Assembly (NCBI GenBank): GCA_946410555.1
Contig: CAMKAT010000005.1
Coordinates: 1 to 59,383, forward strand
Length of the DNA: 59,383 bases
Reading direction: 5' to 3'
DNA from: an uncultured Caryophanales bacterium
GTDB taxonomy: Bacteria; Bacillota_I; Bacilli_A; RF39; UBA660
Below, in pieces: positions 45,635 to 54,203 of this stretch. How positions within the stretch are numbered: position 1 is the stretch's first letter; each line of letters begins with the position of its first letter. The notes beneath the pieces are model-generated. The model searched no databases and was not told the origin of the DNA. It was given only the letters and a program-made list of their open reading frames with translations. A program made the position numbers and the translations under genes.

Positions 45635-47134
45635 TTATCCCTCTTCTTCTAATAGCGTCTTCATTTGAGACATTTGTTTAGGTAAAGCAATATCCATATA
45701 CTTAAGTATAGTTGGAGCAACCATTGTTAAATTACCTTTATGTTTTAAATTAACTCTAGTATCAGTAATAATAAAAGGTACTGGATTAGTAGTAGTATTC
45801 TTATTTGGATTACCATCACTATCAAGCATTTCCTCAACATTACCATAAGAAGATGTAATAATCATTTTATAGAAGTTTTCTTCAACAGCTTCAAATATCT
45901 TACCAACACATTTATCAATATGTTGTAATGTTTCAATTAATTGTTCATCATTTCCGAATCTTGCAATAATATCAGCATAAGGAATATCAACTAATATAAA
46001 ATTATAATCTTTTTCAACACATTTAATTACTTGTTTAGTTATATTTTCTAAAGTTTCATTAAATAAATAATCTTCTTGCATTGATGGAATTAAATAAGTA
46101 TCACATAAATCTAACTTATCATTCTTATAACCATCAAAAAAGTAAGTAACCATAGGATATCTTTCTTTCGAAGATATTCTTGCTTGAGTTAATTGTAAAT
46201 TTGAAAAATAAGTACCAATTGAATAAAATTCATCATCATCATCAATTAAGTAATCTATATCCATATTATCTACTTGTAATAATGTAAATAAATTAAAATT
46301 CTCTGGTTTATTAACTTGATATAAAACAAACTCATCATCAGAGATTGCTTTTAAAACTTGTCTTGAAGTCTCGTCTTTGAAATTAAGCCATAAGAAAATA
46401 TCACCATTTTTAACAGTTGGATCATCTATTAACTTAATAGGTGGTATCAAGTTATCTGGAACATTCTTTTTCTTACATGTTTCAAGTGCACTTGAATACT
46501 TTCTTACTTTAGCTCCATTACCTAAGAATAAAAGATCAGTAAATATCTTAGTTCTATTCCAGTTGTTATCTTTATCCATTGCATAACTTCTACCACAAAT
46601 AGAAACAATCTTACCTAAAGAAACTTCATCAAAAGTATCTGTTAGTCTATCTAAGAATACTTTAGAATCAGTCTTTGAATCTATTCCATCTGTAATAGCA
46701 TGGAAATAAAGTCTTTCAAGTCCCATATTTTTTAAATGAATAATAAAGTTTTCAATATATCTTATATCAGATGCTATTCTTCCATCACTTACTAAACCAG
46801 CCAAGTGAAGAGTTCCACCTGATTTATTTAATTTTTTAACAATTGAATTTAATATATCGTTCTTTTCAATTAAAGTACTACCAAGTACTTCATTTAATAT
46901 AGTTACATCTTGTTTAACTTTCTTACCAGCACCAAATGCAACATGTGATATTTCTTCATTCGCAGGCACACCATCTGGAAGACCGATAGAATCTCCAGTA
47001 GTTTCTAATAAAGAGTGAGCATAATCATTATAAAGGTCAGAAAGATTATTAAGTTCTGCTTTCTTTAAAAAATTACCTTCTTCTTTATTGGAAATACCAA
47101 TACCATCAATAATCATCATTAATATTTTATTCAT
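45635..47134 (-). CDS. Catalytically dead iPGM-like protein (phosphoglycerate mutase fold)
   Basis: The 499-residue protein aligns with cofactor-independent phosphoglycerate mutase from end to end: MMIIDGIGISN, SIGLPDGVPANEEISH, HLAGLVSDG, GRSYAMDKDNNW and TTNPVPFI. The active site is missing. The nucleophile Ser of GNSEVGH is Glu60. The ligands of GVHSH, MVGHTG, TADHGN and AHTTNP are Ala121, Arg392, Ser429-Tyr430 and Thr447. Only Asp10 and Asp388 of the metal sites remain. It cannot be a normal mutase. ATG 47134 follows AGGTG. It precedes the phosphohexomutase gene. Confidence 0.85.
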   Translation of the reverse strand: MNKILMMIIDGIGISNKEEGNFLKKAELNNLSDLYNDYAHSLLETTGDSIGLPDGVPANEEISHVAFGAGKKVKQDVTILNEVLGSTLIEKNDILNSIVKKLNKSGGTLHLAGLVSDGRIASDIRYIENFIIHLKNMGLERLYFHAITDGIDSKTDSKVFLDRLTDTFDEVSLGKIVSICGRSYAMDKDNNWNRTKIFTDLLFLGNGAKVRKYSSALETCKKKNVPDNLIPPIKLIDDPTVKNGDIFLWLNFKDETSRQVLKAISDDEFVLYQVNKPENFNLFTLLQVDNMDIDYLIDDDDEFYSIGTYFSNLQLTQARISSKERYPMVTYFFDGYKNDKLDLCDTYLIPSMQEDYLFNETLENITKQVIKCVEKDYNFILVDIPYADIIARFGNDEQLIETLQHIDKCVGKIFEAVEENFYKMIITSSYGNVEEMLDSDGNPNKNTTTNPVPFIITDTRVNLKHKGNLTMVAPTILKYMDIALPKQMSQMKTLLEEEG

Positions 47135-47179
47135 AAAAACACCTGCCATATATAATAACACATTTTATTAAATATGTTA

Positions 47180-47920
47180 TTAATGATTACATTTACCTGC
47201 CGAAGTAAGATTATCTTCAATTAATCTATTAAATGCTGTAATAAATGCAGCATCATCTTTTGAATAATTAGTAACACCCGTAAAAATTACGCCAAAATTC
47301 ATTTTAATACCATCATAAGTATAACTAGAAGCGCCACTCTTTAAAGCTTTAATAACTCCACTTAAAACATCATTATAAACAAATTCTTTTTTAACATATC
47401 TAAAAGTATGATATTGATTATTTTTAACTATTCTTACGTATTCACCCTCTATATAAGTTTGATTAACACCTAAATCCTTAGTTAAAAAAGCATCAATATC
47501 TAATGAATCTTTACAATAACAAATAGACATAGTACTTTTATCAACATATGTACTTTGTAAAGAGTTAAACCCAACTGATTCTCCAGTATATAAATCAGTT
47601 ATTTGATCTAAATAATCATTATCACTCTTAATATAACCGGCTTTTATTAAATCACTAATATTAACAGTCTTACACCAATCATATTTAGTAGAATCAGTCT
47701 TATAAGACATATTCTTAATAGAATCTTTAATATAAGTATTTGAACCATAATCTAAAGCAGCTACTTTAATAGTCTTAATAGTATTTAAATAAGTAGTAGA
47801 TTTAACAGAATTATAAACACTACTATAAAGTGGTAGTGCAACTATCATAATTAATCCTAAAATAACTACTGTAGCTAACATTTCAACTAATGTAAAACCT
47901 TTATTATTCTTAAATTTCAT
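47180..47920 (-). CDS. Type IV pilin-like protein
   Basis: The 246-residue protein starts MKFKNNKGFTLVEMLATVVILGLIM, the prepilin cleavage site (after Gly) with the conserved Glu5 and a hydrophobic helix. The exported part begins with a helical stretch and a Cys pair (TVNISDLIKAGYI, then CYCKD) and ends with GKCNH. It may be a minor pilin or a competence pseudopilin working with comEA-comEC, or a member of another surface filament. The start with ATG 47920 places GAG eight bases upstream. Confidence 0.82.
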   Translation of the reverse strand: MKFKNNKGFTLVEMLATVVILGLIMIVALPLYSSVYNSVKSTTYLNTIKTIKVAALDYGSNTYIKDSIKNMSYKTDSTKYDWCKTVNISDLIKAGYIKSDNDYLDQITDLYTGESVGFNSLQSTYVDKSTMSICYCKDSLDIDAFLTKDLGVNQTYIEGEYVRIVKNNQYHTFRYVKKEFVYNDVLSGVIKALKSGASSYTYDGIKMNFGVIFTGVTNYSKDDAAFITAFNRLIEDNLTSAGKCNH

Positions 47921-47960
47921 AATCATCACTCTAACCTAAATATAGCATACTATGCAAAAA

Positions 47961-47984
47961 AAAAGTAGTTATCAAACTACTTTT
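47961..47984 (-). terminator. Terminator of the cdaA-cdaR operon
   Basis: A 10-bp stem with loop ATCA (47961-47970 with 47975-47984) followed on the minus strand by a long U tract; overlaps the cdaR stop. Confidence 0.9.
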
Positions 47985-49350
47985 TATTTAATTTTATCTC
48001 TACTTCTTGAGTAACTGCATTAAGAGTAACTCTAGTATCAGAACAGCTTACTTGAACTGTAACCTTTTGTACTCCTTGTCCTAATCCTGAAAGATCAACA
48101 TATACTTTAACATCTTCAGCAGTAATAGCATTTACAACGTTTTCAGTACCTTTAACAATAATATCAATCTTTTGGTTTTCTTCATTAACTGCTAATGCAT
48201 TTAACTCACTACTTAAGTTTTCAATTCTAATTGGAACTTTTTCTAATACTTTTTGAGTTTCAGCACCAACTTTAATACTTACTTGAGTAGTTGAACTAGA
48301 CATATATCTAATTCCATTAGGAACAACTAAATCATAAGCTTTATTATTAACATTACTATTTAACTTATCAACATTAACAACAGCTTCAATATAATCTAGA
48401 GAATCAACAACACTTTGACTACCATAAACTGTAACATTAGATACAGAAGATGTAATAGAATCAATTGCATATCCAGATTGCATTTGACCAGTTGTAACAA
48501 CCTTAACAGGTTTAACTGCTGAATAAGAATTCAATGTAATTGTAGCTGTAACAGAATCAGGAACAAACTCTACATTGTTAACCTTATCACCTTTTGAATC
48601 GTAAGCAACAAGTTTAACACCTTCGATTTGATATTCACCAGCATCAGTAGATCCTAAATTCTTAATATCCACTAAAGCTTTAACTACAGATACTTTATCT
48701 AGAATTTCTTTAGAAGATTTTAATACTATTGATGAAGTATTTAATTCTACTTTAGAAATACTTAATTTTTGATTTAATGAATTTTCATTTAATAAATCAT
48801 AAGTAAGTGATCTTTCTTCACTAATCTTAGAACTAATCTTAACAGTTACACTACTAGGATCTAGTTTATATTTAATAGATGAAGAAGAACCTTTATATTT
48901 AAGTTTAACTTTATGAGTTCCAGCACCATATCCACGTAAATCTAAATAAACTTTATTATTACCTGAACGATTAGCTATAAATAAGTTCCCTTTATTACCA
49001 ATTAAAGTAATATCAACTTTTTCAGGAACTCCTTCAATAATATAAGATTCATTATTTAAACCTTCTACACTAACAGGTTGATCTGTTAATATATTAGCTT
49101 CTTGATCGTTAAAACTAATAACTTCTCTATCAACAAGCACTACTAAACTAAAAGCACAGATAAGTGAAAAGAAGAAAAGTACATTAGGCATAGCAAGTAT
49201 TTTTTCTATCTTACCACTATTATTTTTTAATATATCTCTGACATTATATATAATCTTACTCAATGGAGTAATTAATATTTTATCTAATACATAATAAAGT
49301 CCAGTAAAAAGTGCTATTATTGGAGCAAATATAATCTTAAAGATTTTCAT
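47977..49350 (-). CDS. cdaR: CdaR, YbbR-domain regulator of the diadenylate cyclase
   Basis: The 457-residue protein has an N-terminal hydrophobic stretch, a membrane helix (about 55-75) and about four exported YbbR repeats (for example YIIEGVPEKVDITLIGNKGN and YAIDSITSSVSNVTVYGSQS). It binds CdaA and tunes c-di-AMP synthesis. The ATG at 49350 has GGAGG eight bases upstream and overlaps the end of cdaA, so the two are coupled. Confidence 0.9.
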   Translation of the reverse strand: MKIFKIIFAPIIALFTGLYYVLDKILITPLSKIIYNVRDILKNNSGKIEKILAMPNVLFFFSLICAFSLVVLVDREVISFNDQEANILTDQPVSVEGLNNESYIIEGVPEKVDITLIGNKGNLFIANRSGNNKVYLDLRGYGAGTHKVKLKYKGSSSSIKYKLDPSSVTVKISSKISEERSLTYDLLNENSLNQKLSISKVELNTSSIVLKSSKEILDKVSVVKALVDIKNLGSTDAGEYQIEGVKLVAYDSKGDKVNNVEFVPDSVTATITLNSYSAVKPVKVVTTGQMQSGYAIDSITSSVSNVTVYGSQSVVDSLDYIEAVVNVDKLNSNVNNKAYDLVVPNGIRYMSSSTTQVSIKVGAETQKVLEKVPIRIENLSSELNALAVNEENQKIDIIVKGTENVVNAITAEDVKVYVDLSGLGQGVQKVTVQVSCSDTRVTLNAVTQEVEIKLNKK

Positions 49351-50158
49351 CGTCAGCACCTCCTACTCCTTCAGCATCATAGAACATTGTATTCTTAGGT
49401 TTTAATTCATCTAATAACATAGTTCTAAACTCTTCAACTGTTAAGTTGTAATGTAAGTAATTATCACAAGCGATTGAAATTCTTCCTGTTTCTTCACTTA
49501 CTACTAAAGCAATTGCATCAGTTTCTTCAGCTACTCCAAGAGCTGCTCTATGACGAGTTCCCAACTTCTTATTAACATTCGGATTCATACTAGTTTTAAA
49601 TACTGCACCAGCACAAGTTACTTTATTACCTTGAATAATAACACCACCATCATGTAATGGATTTGGAGGTAAGAAAATAGCCTCTAATAATTGACTAGTA
49701 ATATCAGCATATAACTTAGTAGTTGGAGCTATATATTCTTGTAATGACATATTTCTTTCAATTACAATTAATGCACCAATCTTCTCATCTTTAAGATGTT
49801 CAACAGCAGTCATAAGTTCAAATACAACTTTTTCTCTTTCATCTACTGTTAAAACTTTATGTTTTCCTAAAAGTTGAGTTCTACCAACTTGCTCTAAGAT
49901 ATTTCTAATCTCTGGTTGGAAAATAATTATAATAGCAATTGGTCCCCAAGAAATAACATATTCAAGTAAAACACCAACTGTATTTAAATTTAATAAATTA
50001 CTTAATACTTTAATAACTAAAAGAATAAAAATTCCTTTAAAAATTAGTACCATCTTTACATTGTTTTTGATGGATTTTAATAATGTATATAAAATATACC
50101 AAACTATACCACAATCGATAATTTTGGTAATTGCACCCCATACTGTAGCAACAGTCAT
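49337..50158 (-). CDS. cdaA: Diadenylate cyclase CdaA
   Basis: The 273-residue enzyme makes c-di-AMP from two ATP at the membrane. It has three N-terminal membrane helices (about 10-85) and a DisA_N cyclase domain. The RHR motif (202-204, GTRHRAALG) is present; the DGA motif reads DGG (170-172, LHDGGVIIQG), a conservative change. I chose ATG 50158, with GGAAGTGAT upstream. c-di-AMP controls potassium and osmotic balance in Firmicutes. No GlmM follows. Confidence 0.92.
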   Translation of the reverse strand: MTVATVWGAITKIIDCGIVWYILYTLLKSIKNNVKMVLIFKGIFILLVIKVLSNLLNLNTVGVLLEYVISWGPIAIIIIFQPEIRNILEQVGRTQLLGKHKVLTVDEREKVVFELMTAVEHLKDEKIGALIVIERNMSLQEYIAPTTKLYADITSQLLEAIFLPPNPLHDGGVIIQGNKVTCAGAVFKTSMNPNVNKKLGTRHRAALGVAEETDAIALVVSEETGRISIACDNYLHYNLTVEEFRTMLLDELKPKNTMFYDAEGVGGADDENL

Positions 50159-50218
50159 TTTATCACTTCCCGTTTCGTTATTATAATAAATATTTATTCT
50201 ATAGTAAATCAAATAAGA

Positions 50219-50237
50219 ATATTGTTTACACTAAACA
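50219..50237. promoter_or_regulatory. Inverted repeat upstream of cdaA
   Basis: ATTGTTT and AAACAAT are separated by ACACT. The repeat lies about 15-20 nt upstream of a weak -35 (TTTACT) for cdaA and between the two divergent genes. It could be an operator for a regulator of either gene; which one is unknown. Confidence 0.3.
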
Positions 50238-50314
50238 ATAAATTACCCTATCCCCTTATATAATTTAAGTTTAACATGAGTATAAAAGTTATTCAATTCA
50301 CTATACAATCTTTA

Positions 50315-50344
50315 TTGAAAAAAAATAACACAACATGGTATAAT
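50315..50344 (+). promoter_or_regulatory. Promoter of the exported Cys-rich protein gene
   Basis: TTGAAA (50315-50320) and TATAAT (50339-50344), 18 nt apart, 24 nt before the start codon. Confidence 0.8.
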
Positions 50345-50367
50345 TTTTACAGGAAGAAGGAACAAAC

Positions 50368-51477
50368 ATGAGCGATCAATTAAAAAAGATCATGATTGGT
50401 GTATCCGCAGGTTTTGTTTTAATAATTGTTATTTTATTTATAGCATCTAGTTGTCAACAACAAATAAAAGATTTCAACTCATATGAAAAAGAAATGATTA
50501 AGGTTGCAAAACTACATTTCAAATCACATGAAGATGAATTACCTACTGAAGATAAACAAACAAGCGAATATACTTTAAAAGAAATGATTGAAAACAAAGA
50601 AATAACTGATTATGTTAAAGCTTTCAAAGACGAATCACTTAAATGTGAAGGAAGCGTAACAGTAACAAATAATAATGGTTACCAATTATATACTACAGAA
50701 TTAGACTGTGGAGAAAAATATGCATCTAAAACATTAAGAGAAAAAATTATTGAAGATAACTTAGTAGAATCTGGTCAAGGATTATACGAAGTTGGTAATG
50801 AATATGTATTCAAAGGTAATAGAATTAATAACTATGTAACATTTAATGGAGAAACTTATAGAATTATAAGTATCGCTGAAAATGGAAACCTTAACTTATT
50901 ACAAGAAAAAACAGAAAACAACTGTACTTGGGATAATCATTATAATACAGAATTAAATCAATATGGTTTAAATATTTATTACCAAGAACCTGAAAAACCT
51001 TCAACAATTAATGAATGTATTAAAAAGATTTATAAAAAAGATATTACAGATGAAAGTAAAGCTTACATAGCAACACAAACAAGTTGCTTTGGAGCAAGAA
51101 GTAAAGATGATATAACTAAAGACGGTTCATCTGAATGTAGTGCATACAAAGAAAATGAACCAGTAAGTTTATTAGCAGCTTATGAATATATAAGAGCATC
51201 AATCGATGATAATTGTATTAATATAGCAAGTAAATCTTGTGCAAACTATAACTGGATTAAAGATAACAAAAACATTACATTCTTAATAACTCCAGATAAT
51301 TCAAGATCTGATTTCGTATATTATAAGAGTAGTAATGGTTTATCAACTACTACAGTAACTAATACAATGTATACTTTAATAAAAGTACAAATTGATAGAA
51401 AAGTTAATTATACTAAAGGATCAGGAACTCAAGAAGATCCATATATAATAACTACAGAAGCTATGAAAAAGAAATAG
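50368..51477 (+). CDS. Exported Cys-rich surface protein with a shared module
   Basis: The 369-residue protein has an N-terminal membrane helix (about 9-29) ending ASSC, possibly a lipobox. The module at 38-115 (LKEMIENKEITDYVKAF, then Cys...Tyr...Cys) recurs in the next convergent protein. A second module (about 145-180) contains KGNRINNYVTFNGETYRIISI, then a Cys-rich region. The end has GSGTQEDPYIIT. Such proteins occur in gut Mollicutes-like bacteria (recollection, not searched). Probably surface or pilus-associated; function unknown. Confidence 0.7.
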   Translation: MSDQLKKIMIGVSAGFVLIIVILFIASSCQQQIKDFNSYEKEMIKVAKLHFKSHEDELPTEDKQTSEYTLKEMIENKEITDYVKAFKDESLKCEGSVTVTNNNGYQLYTTELDCGEKYASKTLREKIIEDNLVESGQGLYEVGNEYVFKGNRINNYVTFNGETYRIISIAENGNLNLLQEKTENNCTWDNHYNTELNQYGLNIYYQEPEKPSTINECIKKIYKKDITDESKAYIATQTSCFGARSKDDITKDGSSECSAYKENEPVSLLAAYEYIRASIDDNCINIASKSCANYNWIKDNKNITFLITPDNSRSDFVYYKSSNGLSTTTVTNTMYTLIKVQIDRKVNYTKGSGTQEDPYIITTEAMKKK

Positions 51478-51487
51478 CTTCTTTTTT
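51456..51487 (+). terminator. Terminator of the Cys-rich surface protein gene
   Basis: An 8-bp stem (51456-51463 with 51475-51482) with seven T following; the stop codon is within the stem. Confidence 0.8.
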
Positions 51488-51499
51488 TATGCATGAAAA

Positions 51500-51523
51500 A
51501 AGAATTAGTATTAACTAATTCTT
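51500..51523 (-). terminator. Terminator of the B-repeat protein gene
   Basis: A 10-bp stem with loop ATTA (51501-51509 with 51514-51522 plus one flanking pair) followed on the minus strand by U. Confidence 0.85.
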
Positions 51524-52303
51524 TGTCCATTTAGCAACTAATATAATATTATCATTAAATTCACTATTATTAGTATATTGTTGATAATTCTTAAACCATC
51601 CTACAAATGTATAACCTGCTCTTACAGGAGTTGGAAGATTAACTTTACTTCCTTTATTAACTGTTATTGAACTTAATTGTTCACCACCGTTAGTATTAAA
51701 TCCAATTGTAACTTTATTTTCAACTGCTTTAGTTGTTGTTTTCTTTTTAGTTGTTGTAGTAGTTCTTACATTCTTAGATGTAGTTTCTACTGGTTTAGTA
51801 GTTTCTTCATGTTTAGTTGTTGTAGGTTCATCTTCTTTAGGTTTACTCATTTCAGTTGTTTCAACAACTGTAGTTGTTTCTTCACTTTCTTTGTTTTCAT
51901 CTAAAGAAACATATTTATTAATTGAATCTTCATAGTTATCACACTTAATATAAGCTCTTACTTGATATTCACTTTCAAATCTAGTTGCTCTAATATAAGA
52001 GATATCTAAATTACAACTATCATTCTTTCTTACTTTTAATTCATAATCAATTCCTTTATCTTTAAATTCTTTAAGATAAATAATAGAACTTTCTCCAACT
52101 TCAGTTGGAATATTATCTTTATTATAATGTTTTAAAGCAACATTATTTAGTGTTTCTAGTTGTTTACCATAATACTTCGAAGGATTATTATTAAATCTTA
52201 CTAAACTAATAACCTTTAAAGCTAATAAAAGTAATAAAAAGACAATAATGCAAACTAGAAATAGCCTAATCCAATTTATTCTTTTTTTTCTTTCCTCATA
52301 CAT
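51515..52303 (-). CDS. Membrane-anchored protein with a Thr-rich linker and an InlB B-repeat
   Basis: The 262-residue protein has a membrane anchor (about 10-30), an exported module (40-140) with IPTEVGESSIIYLKEFKDKG and a later Cys-Tyr-Cys pattern, a T/E/K-rich linker (about 145-195), and one Listeria-Bacteroides (InlB B-type) repeat at the end (TIGFNTNGG to LVAKW). B-repeats serve adhesion or surface spacing. Its exported module is related to the one in the convergent neighbour. Function otherwise unknown. Confidence 0.82.
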   Translation of the reverse strand: MYEERKKRINWIRLFLVCIIVFLLLLLALKVISLVRFNNNPSKYYGKQLETLNNVALKHYNKDNIPTEVGESSIIYLKEFKDKGIDYELKVRKNDSCNLDISYIRATRFESEYQVRAYIKCDNYEDSINKYVSLDENKESEETTTVVETTEMSKPKEDEPTTTKHEETTKPVETTSKNVRTTTTTKKKTTTKAVENKVTIGFNTNGGEQLSSITVNKGSKVNLPTPVRAGYTFVGWFKNYQQYTNNSEFNDNIILVAKWTKN

Positions 52304-52375
52304 TTTATATATCCCCCCAGATACTATTATTTATAAGATAATTATACTATAAAAAAGAGCGCATGCAATAAAAAA

Positions 52376-52398
52376 ATACCTCAGCTAAGCTAAGGTAT
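52376..52398 (-). terminator. Terminator of the SipW operon
   Basis: A stem of about ten pairs, one G-U, in a 23-nt near-palindrome, followed on the minus strand by seven U; overlaps the last stop codon of the operon. Confidence 0.88.
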
Positions 52399-52882
52399 CA
52401 TAATCAACAAAAATTTTAGATTCGTTTAAATCTCCATTAAAGGAAGAATCTATCCAAAGATAACTATCAAAAGGATCTGAAGTTTTAGCATCAATAGTTC
52501 CTTCTTGGATAAAATAATAATATTTATTATTTATTTCTAAGTAATTTATCTTTGATAAATCATAAGTTTTATTATTAAAATTCAATCTTATATATTTAGT
52601 ATCAATAGTACTAGTCTTATCTACAGTAAAATATAACTTATAGTTAATTACTGATTCACTATTATTATCAAGAGAAACAATCGTAGATTCATTAGTTAAA
52701 GCACTTTCTTCATTAGAAACTTTTAACTTTGGATACTTGCCTACATTTATATCTACTTTTCCGTAAGTGATAGTTTCATGTTTTAATACAGTAACTATTA
52801 AAAACATAACAACTATAAATAAAAGTAGAAAAGTAAATAAGAACTTTAAAAATATATATGTCTTCTTATTTATCTTTTTCAT
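52385..52882 (-). CDS. Exported protein of the SipW operon (third substrate candidate)
   Basis: The 165-residue protein has one N-terminal membrane segment (about 10-33), then a beta-rich exported domain with ITYGKVDINVGKYPKLKVSN and a final DYDTLA. Size and plan match its two upstream neighbours: anchor or signal helix, then a beta sandwich. Its ATG overlaps the preceding stop by one base (TAATG), so expression is coupled. Probably exported and cleaved by the SipW-like peptidase; no specific family recognised. Confidence 0.65.
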   Translation of the reverse strand: MKKINKKTYIFLKFLFTFLLLFIVVMFLIVTVLKHETITYGKVDINVGKYPKLKVSNEESALTNESTIVSLDNNSESVINYKLYFTVDKTSTIDTKYIRLNFNNKTYDLSKINYLEINNKYYYFIQEGTIDAKTSDPFDSYLWIDSSFNGDLNESKIFVDYDTLA

Positions 52883-53487
52883 TATTTCACCTGTTTATAA
52901 TCGATTGTTAAATTAAGATTTCTTACAGTTACAGTATCACTTAATCTATTTTCTTCACTAACAAAGTAATAATAATCAGCATAACTAAGTTTTAAATAAT
53001 AAGTAACTTTTTCTTTAGCTTTAAGAATAGTTCCTTTTAAAACTTTATTATTATCTTTATCATATAAATTATATTCTAAGTTACCACATACATGACCAGC
53101 ATCAATAACTGCTTCATTTTTATCTGTAGCATTTCCTTTACAATCATAAGAACCAAATAATATATTATTAATTTCAGCATCCACAGATCCATCATTAACT
53201 ATATCAATTTCATAAATAGCTTTTTCACCAGGTTCATCAAATGTAACACTATAATCTCCAGTTGAAGTAGAATTAGTATAAATCGTAGGTGTAACGCATT
53301 CAGCTTCTGGAGTACATTCAGTATTAACTATCCTAGTAAAATGAACATCCCATAGTTTTTCATGGTTTTCTGCTTTATAAACTAAGTAATATAAAACTAC
53401 AACTATAAATGCTATTAATAAAATACATAAAAATATATTAATAAGTAATTTATCAACATTTAATTCCTTTTTACTCTTTTTCTTCAT
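52882..53487 (-). CDS. TasA/camelysin-like exported protein
   Basis: The 201-residue protein has a signal or anchor helix (about 14-37), then a beta-sandwich whose pattern resembles TasA and camelysin: LWDVHFTRI at the first strand, GDYSVTFDEPGEKAIYEIDI, then VNDGSVDAEIN. Four Cys could pair outside the cell. TasA-type proteins form biofilm fibres and are cleaved by SipW. It lies in the same operon as a SipW homologue, which supports the assignment. Confidence 0.7.
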   Translation of the reverse strand: MKKKSKKELNVDKLLINIFLCILLIAFIVVVLYYLVYKAENHEKLWDVHFTRIVNTECTPEAECVTPTIYTNSTSTGDYSVTFDEPGEKAIYEIDIVNDGSVDAEINNILFGSYDCKGNATDKNEAVIDAGHVCGNLEYNLYDKDNNKVLKGTILKAKEKVTYYLKLSYADYYYFVSEENRLSDTVTVRNLNLTIDYKQVK

Positions 53488-53495
53488 ATAATCAC

Positions 53496-54203
53496 CTATT
53501 CTAAATATGCATCATAGCTTAATTTATAATCAAATGTACTAATATCATCATTAGAATCAATATCAAATAATCTTAAATGAATTTTCTTAAAATCATTTAT
53601 CTTCATACTATTAGTATAGATTAAATATTTATTCAAAACAATACTTTGGTCTTTTAAGTTATATACATAGTCATTATCATCAATGCTAATTACATATTTA
53701 AGATTATCTATATTTCCAGTAAAATTTAATACCTCAAGATAGATATTATAAATAATATTATAGTTATTATTACTTACTGGATTAAGTTCAATAATAATAG
53801 GTTCTAATTCTTTATAATTAGAAGTATCACTATACTTTAATTCAAACTCTTTATCACTACTCATAACATTTAGGTCTACTTCACTATTAGCTTTCTCTAT
53901 AACCACATTAACTTTATCACTACGATTAAATATAGTTATAGTTGTATAACTAATAAGAATAATGATAACAATAATTACCATGATTAAAGTAATCAAGAAA
54001 GATACAAAGTTTTCTTTTTCTTCAATAAATAAACATAATTTATTTATTTGTTTACCATAAAGTTTAATAGTAACTAAATCAACATCATCTAAAGACTTAA
54101 ACTCATTATAAGTTTTCTTTAGTTCTTCATAGTACTTTGAAGTGGAATTAGAATACTTGATTAAATATTTTTGAGCCTTAGCTAATATCTTATCTCTTTT
54201 CAT
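53496..54203 (-). CDS. Exported protein of the SipW operon with a coiled cytosolic part
   Basis: The 235-residue protein has a long N-terminal cytosolic helical part (1-75), one membrane helix (about 80-103) and an exported beta-rich domain ending LSYDAYLE. I chose ATG 54203, with GAGGA five bases upstream; it overlaps the sipW gene by 14 nt. Its long cytosolic part makes it less like a simple SipW substrate; it may be an anchor or assembly factor for its neighbours. Confidence 0.65.
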   Translation of the reverse strand: MKRDKILAKAQKYLIKYSNSTSKYYEELKKTYNEFKSLDDVDLVTIKLYGKQINKLCLFIEEKENFVSFLITLIMVIIVIIILISYTTITIFNRSDKVNVVIEKANSEVDLNVMSSDKEFELKYSDTSNYKELEPIIIELNPVSNNNYNIIYNIYLEVLNFTGNIDNLKYVISIDDNDYVYNLKDQSIVLNKYLIYTNSMKINDFKKIHLRLFDIDSNDDISTFDYKLSYDAYLE

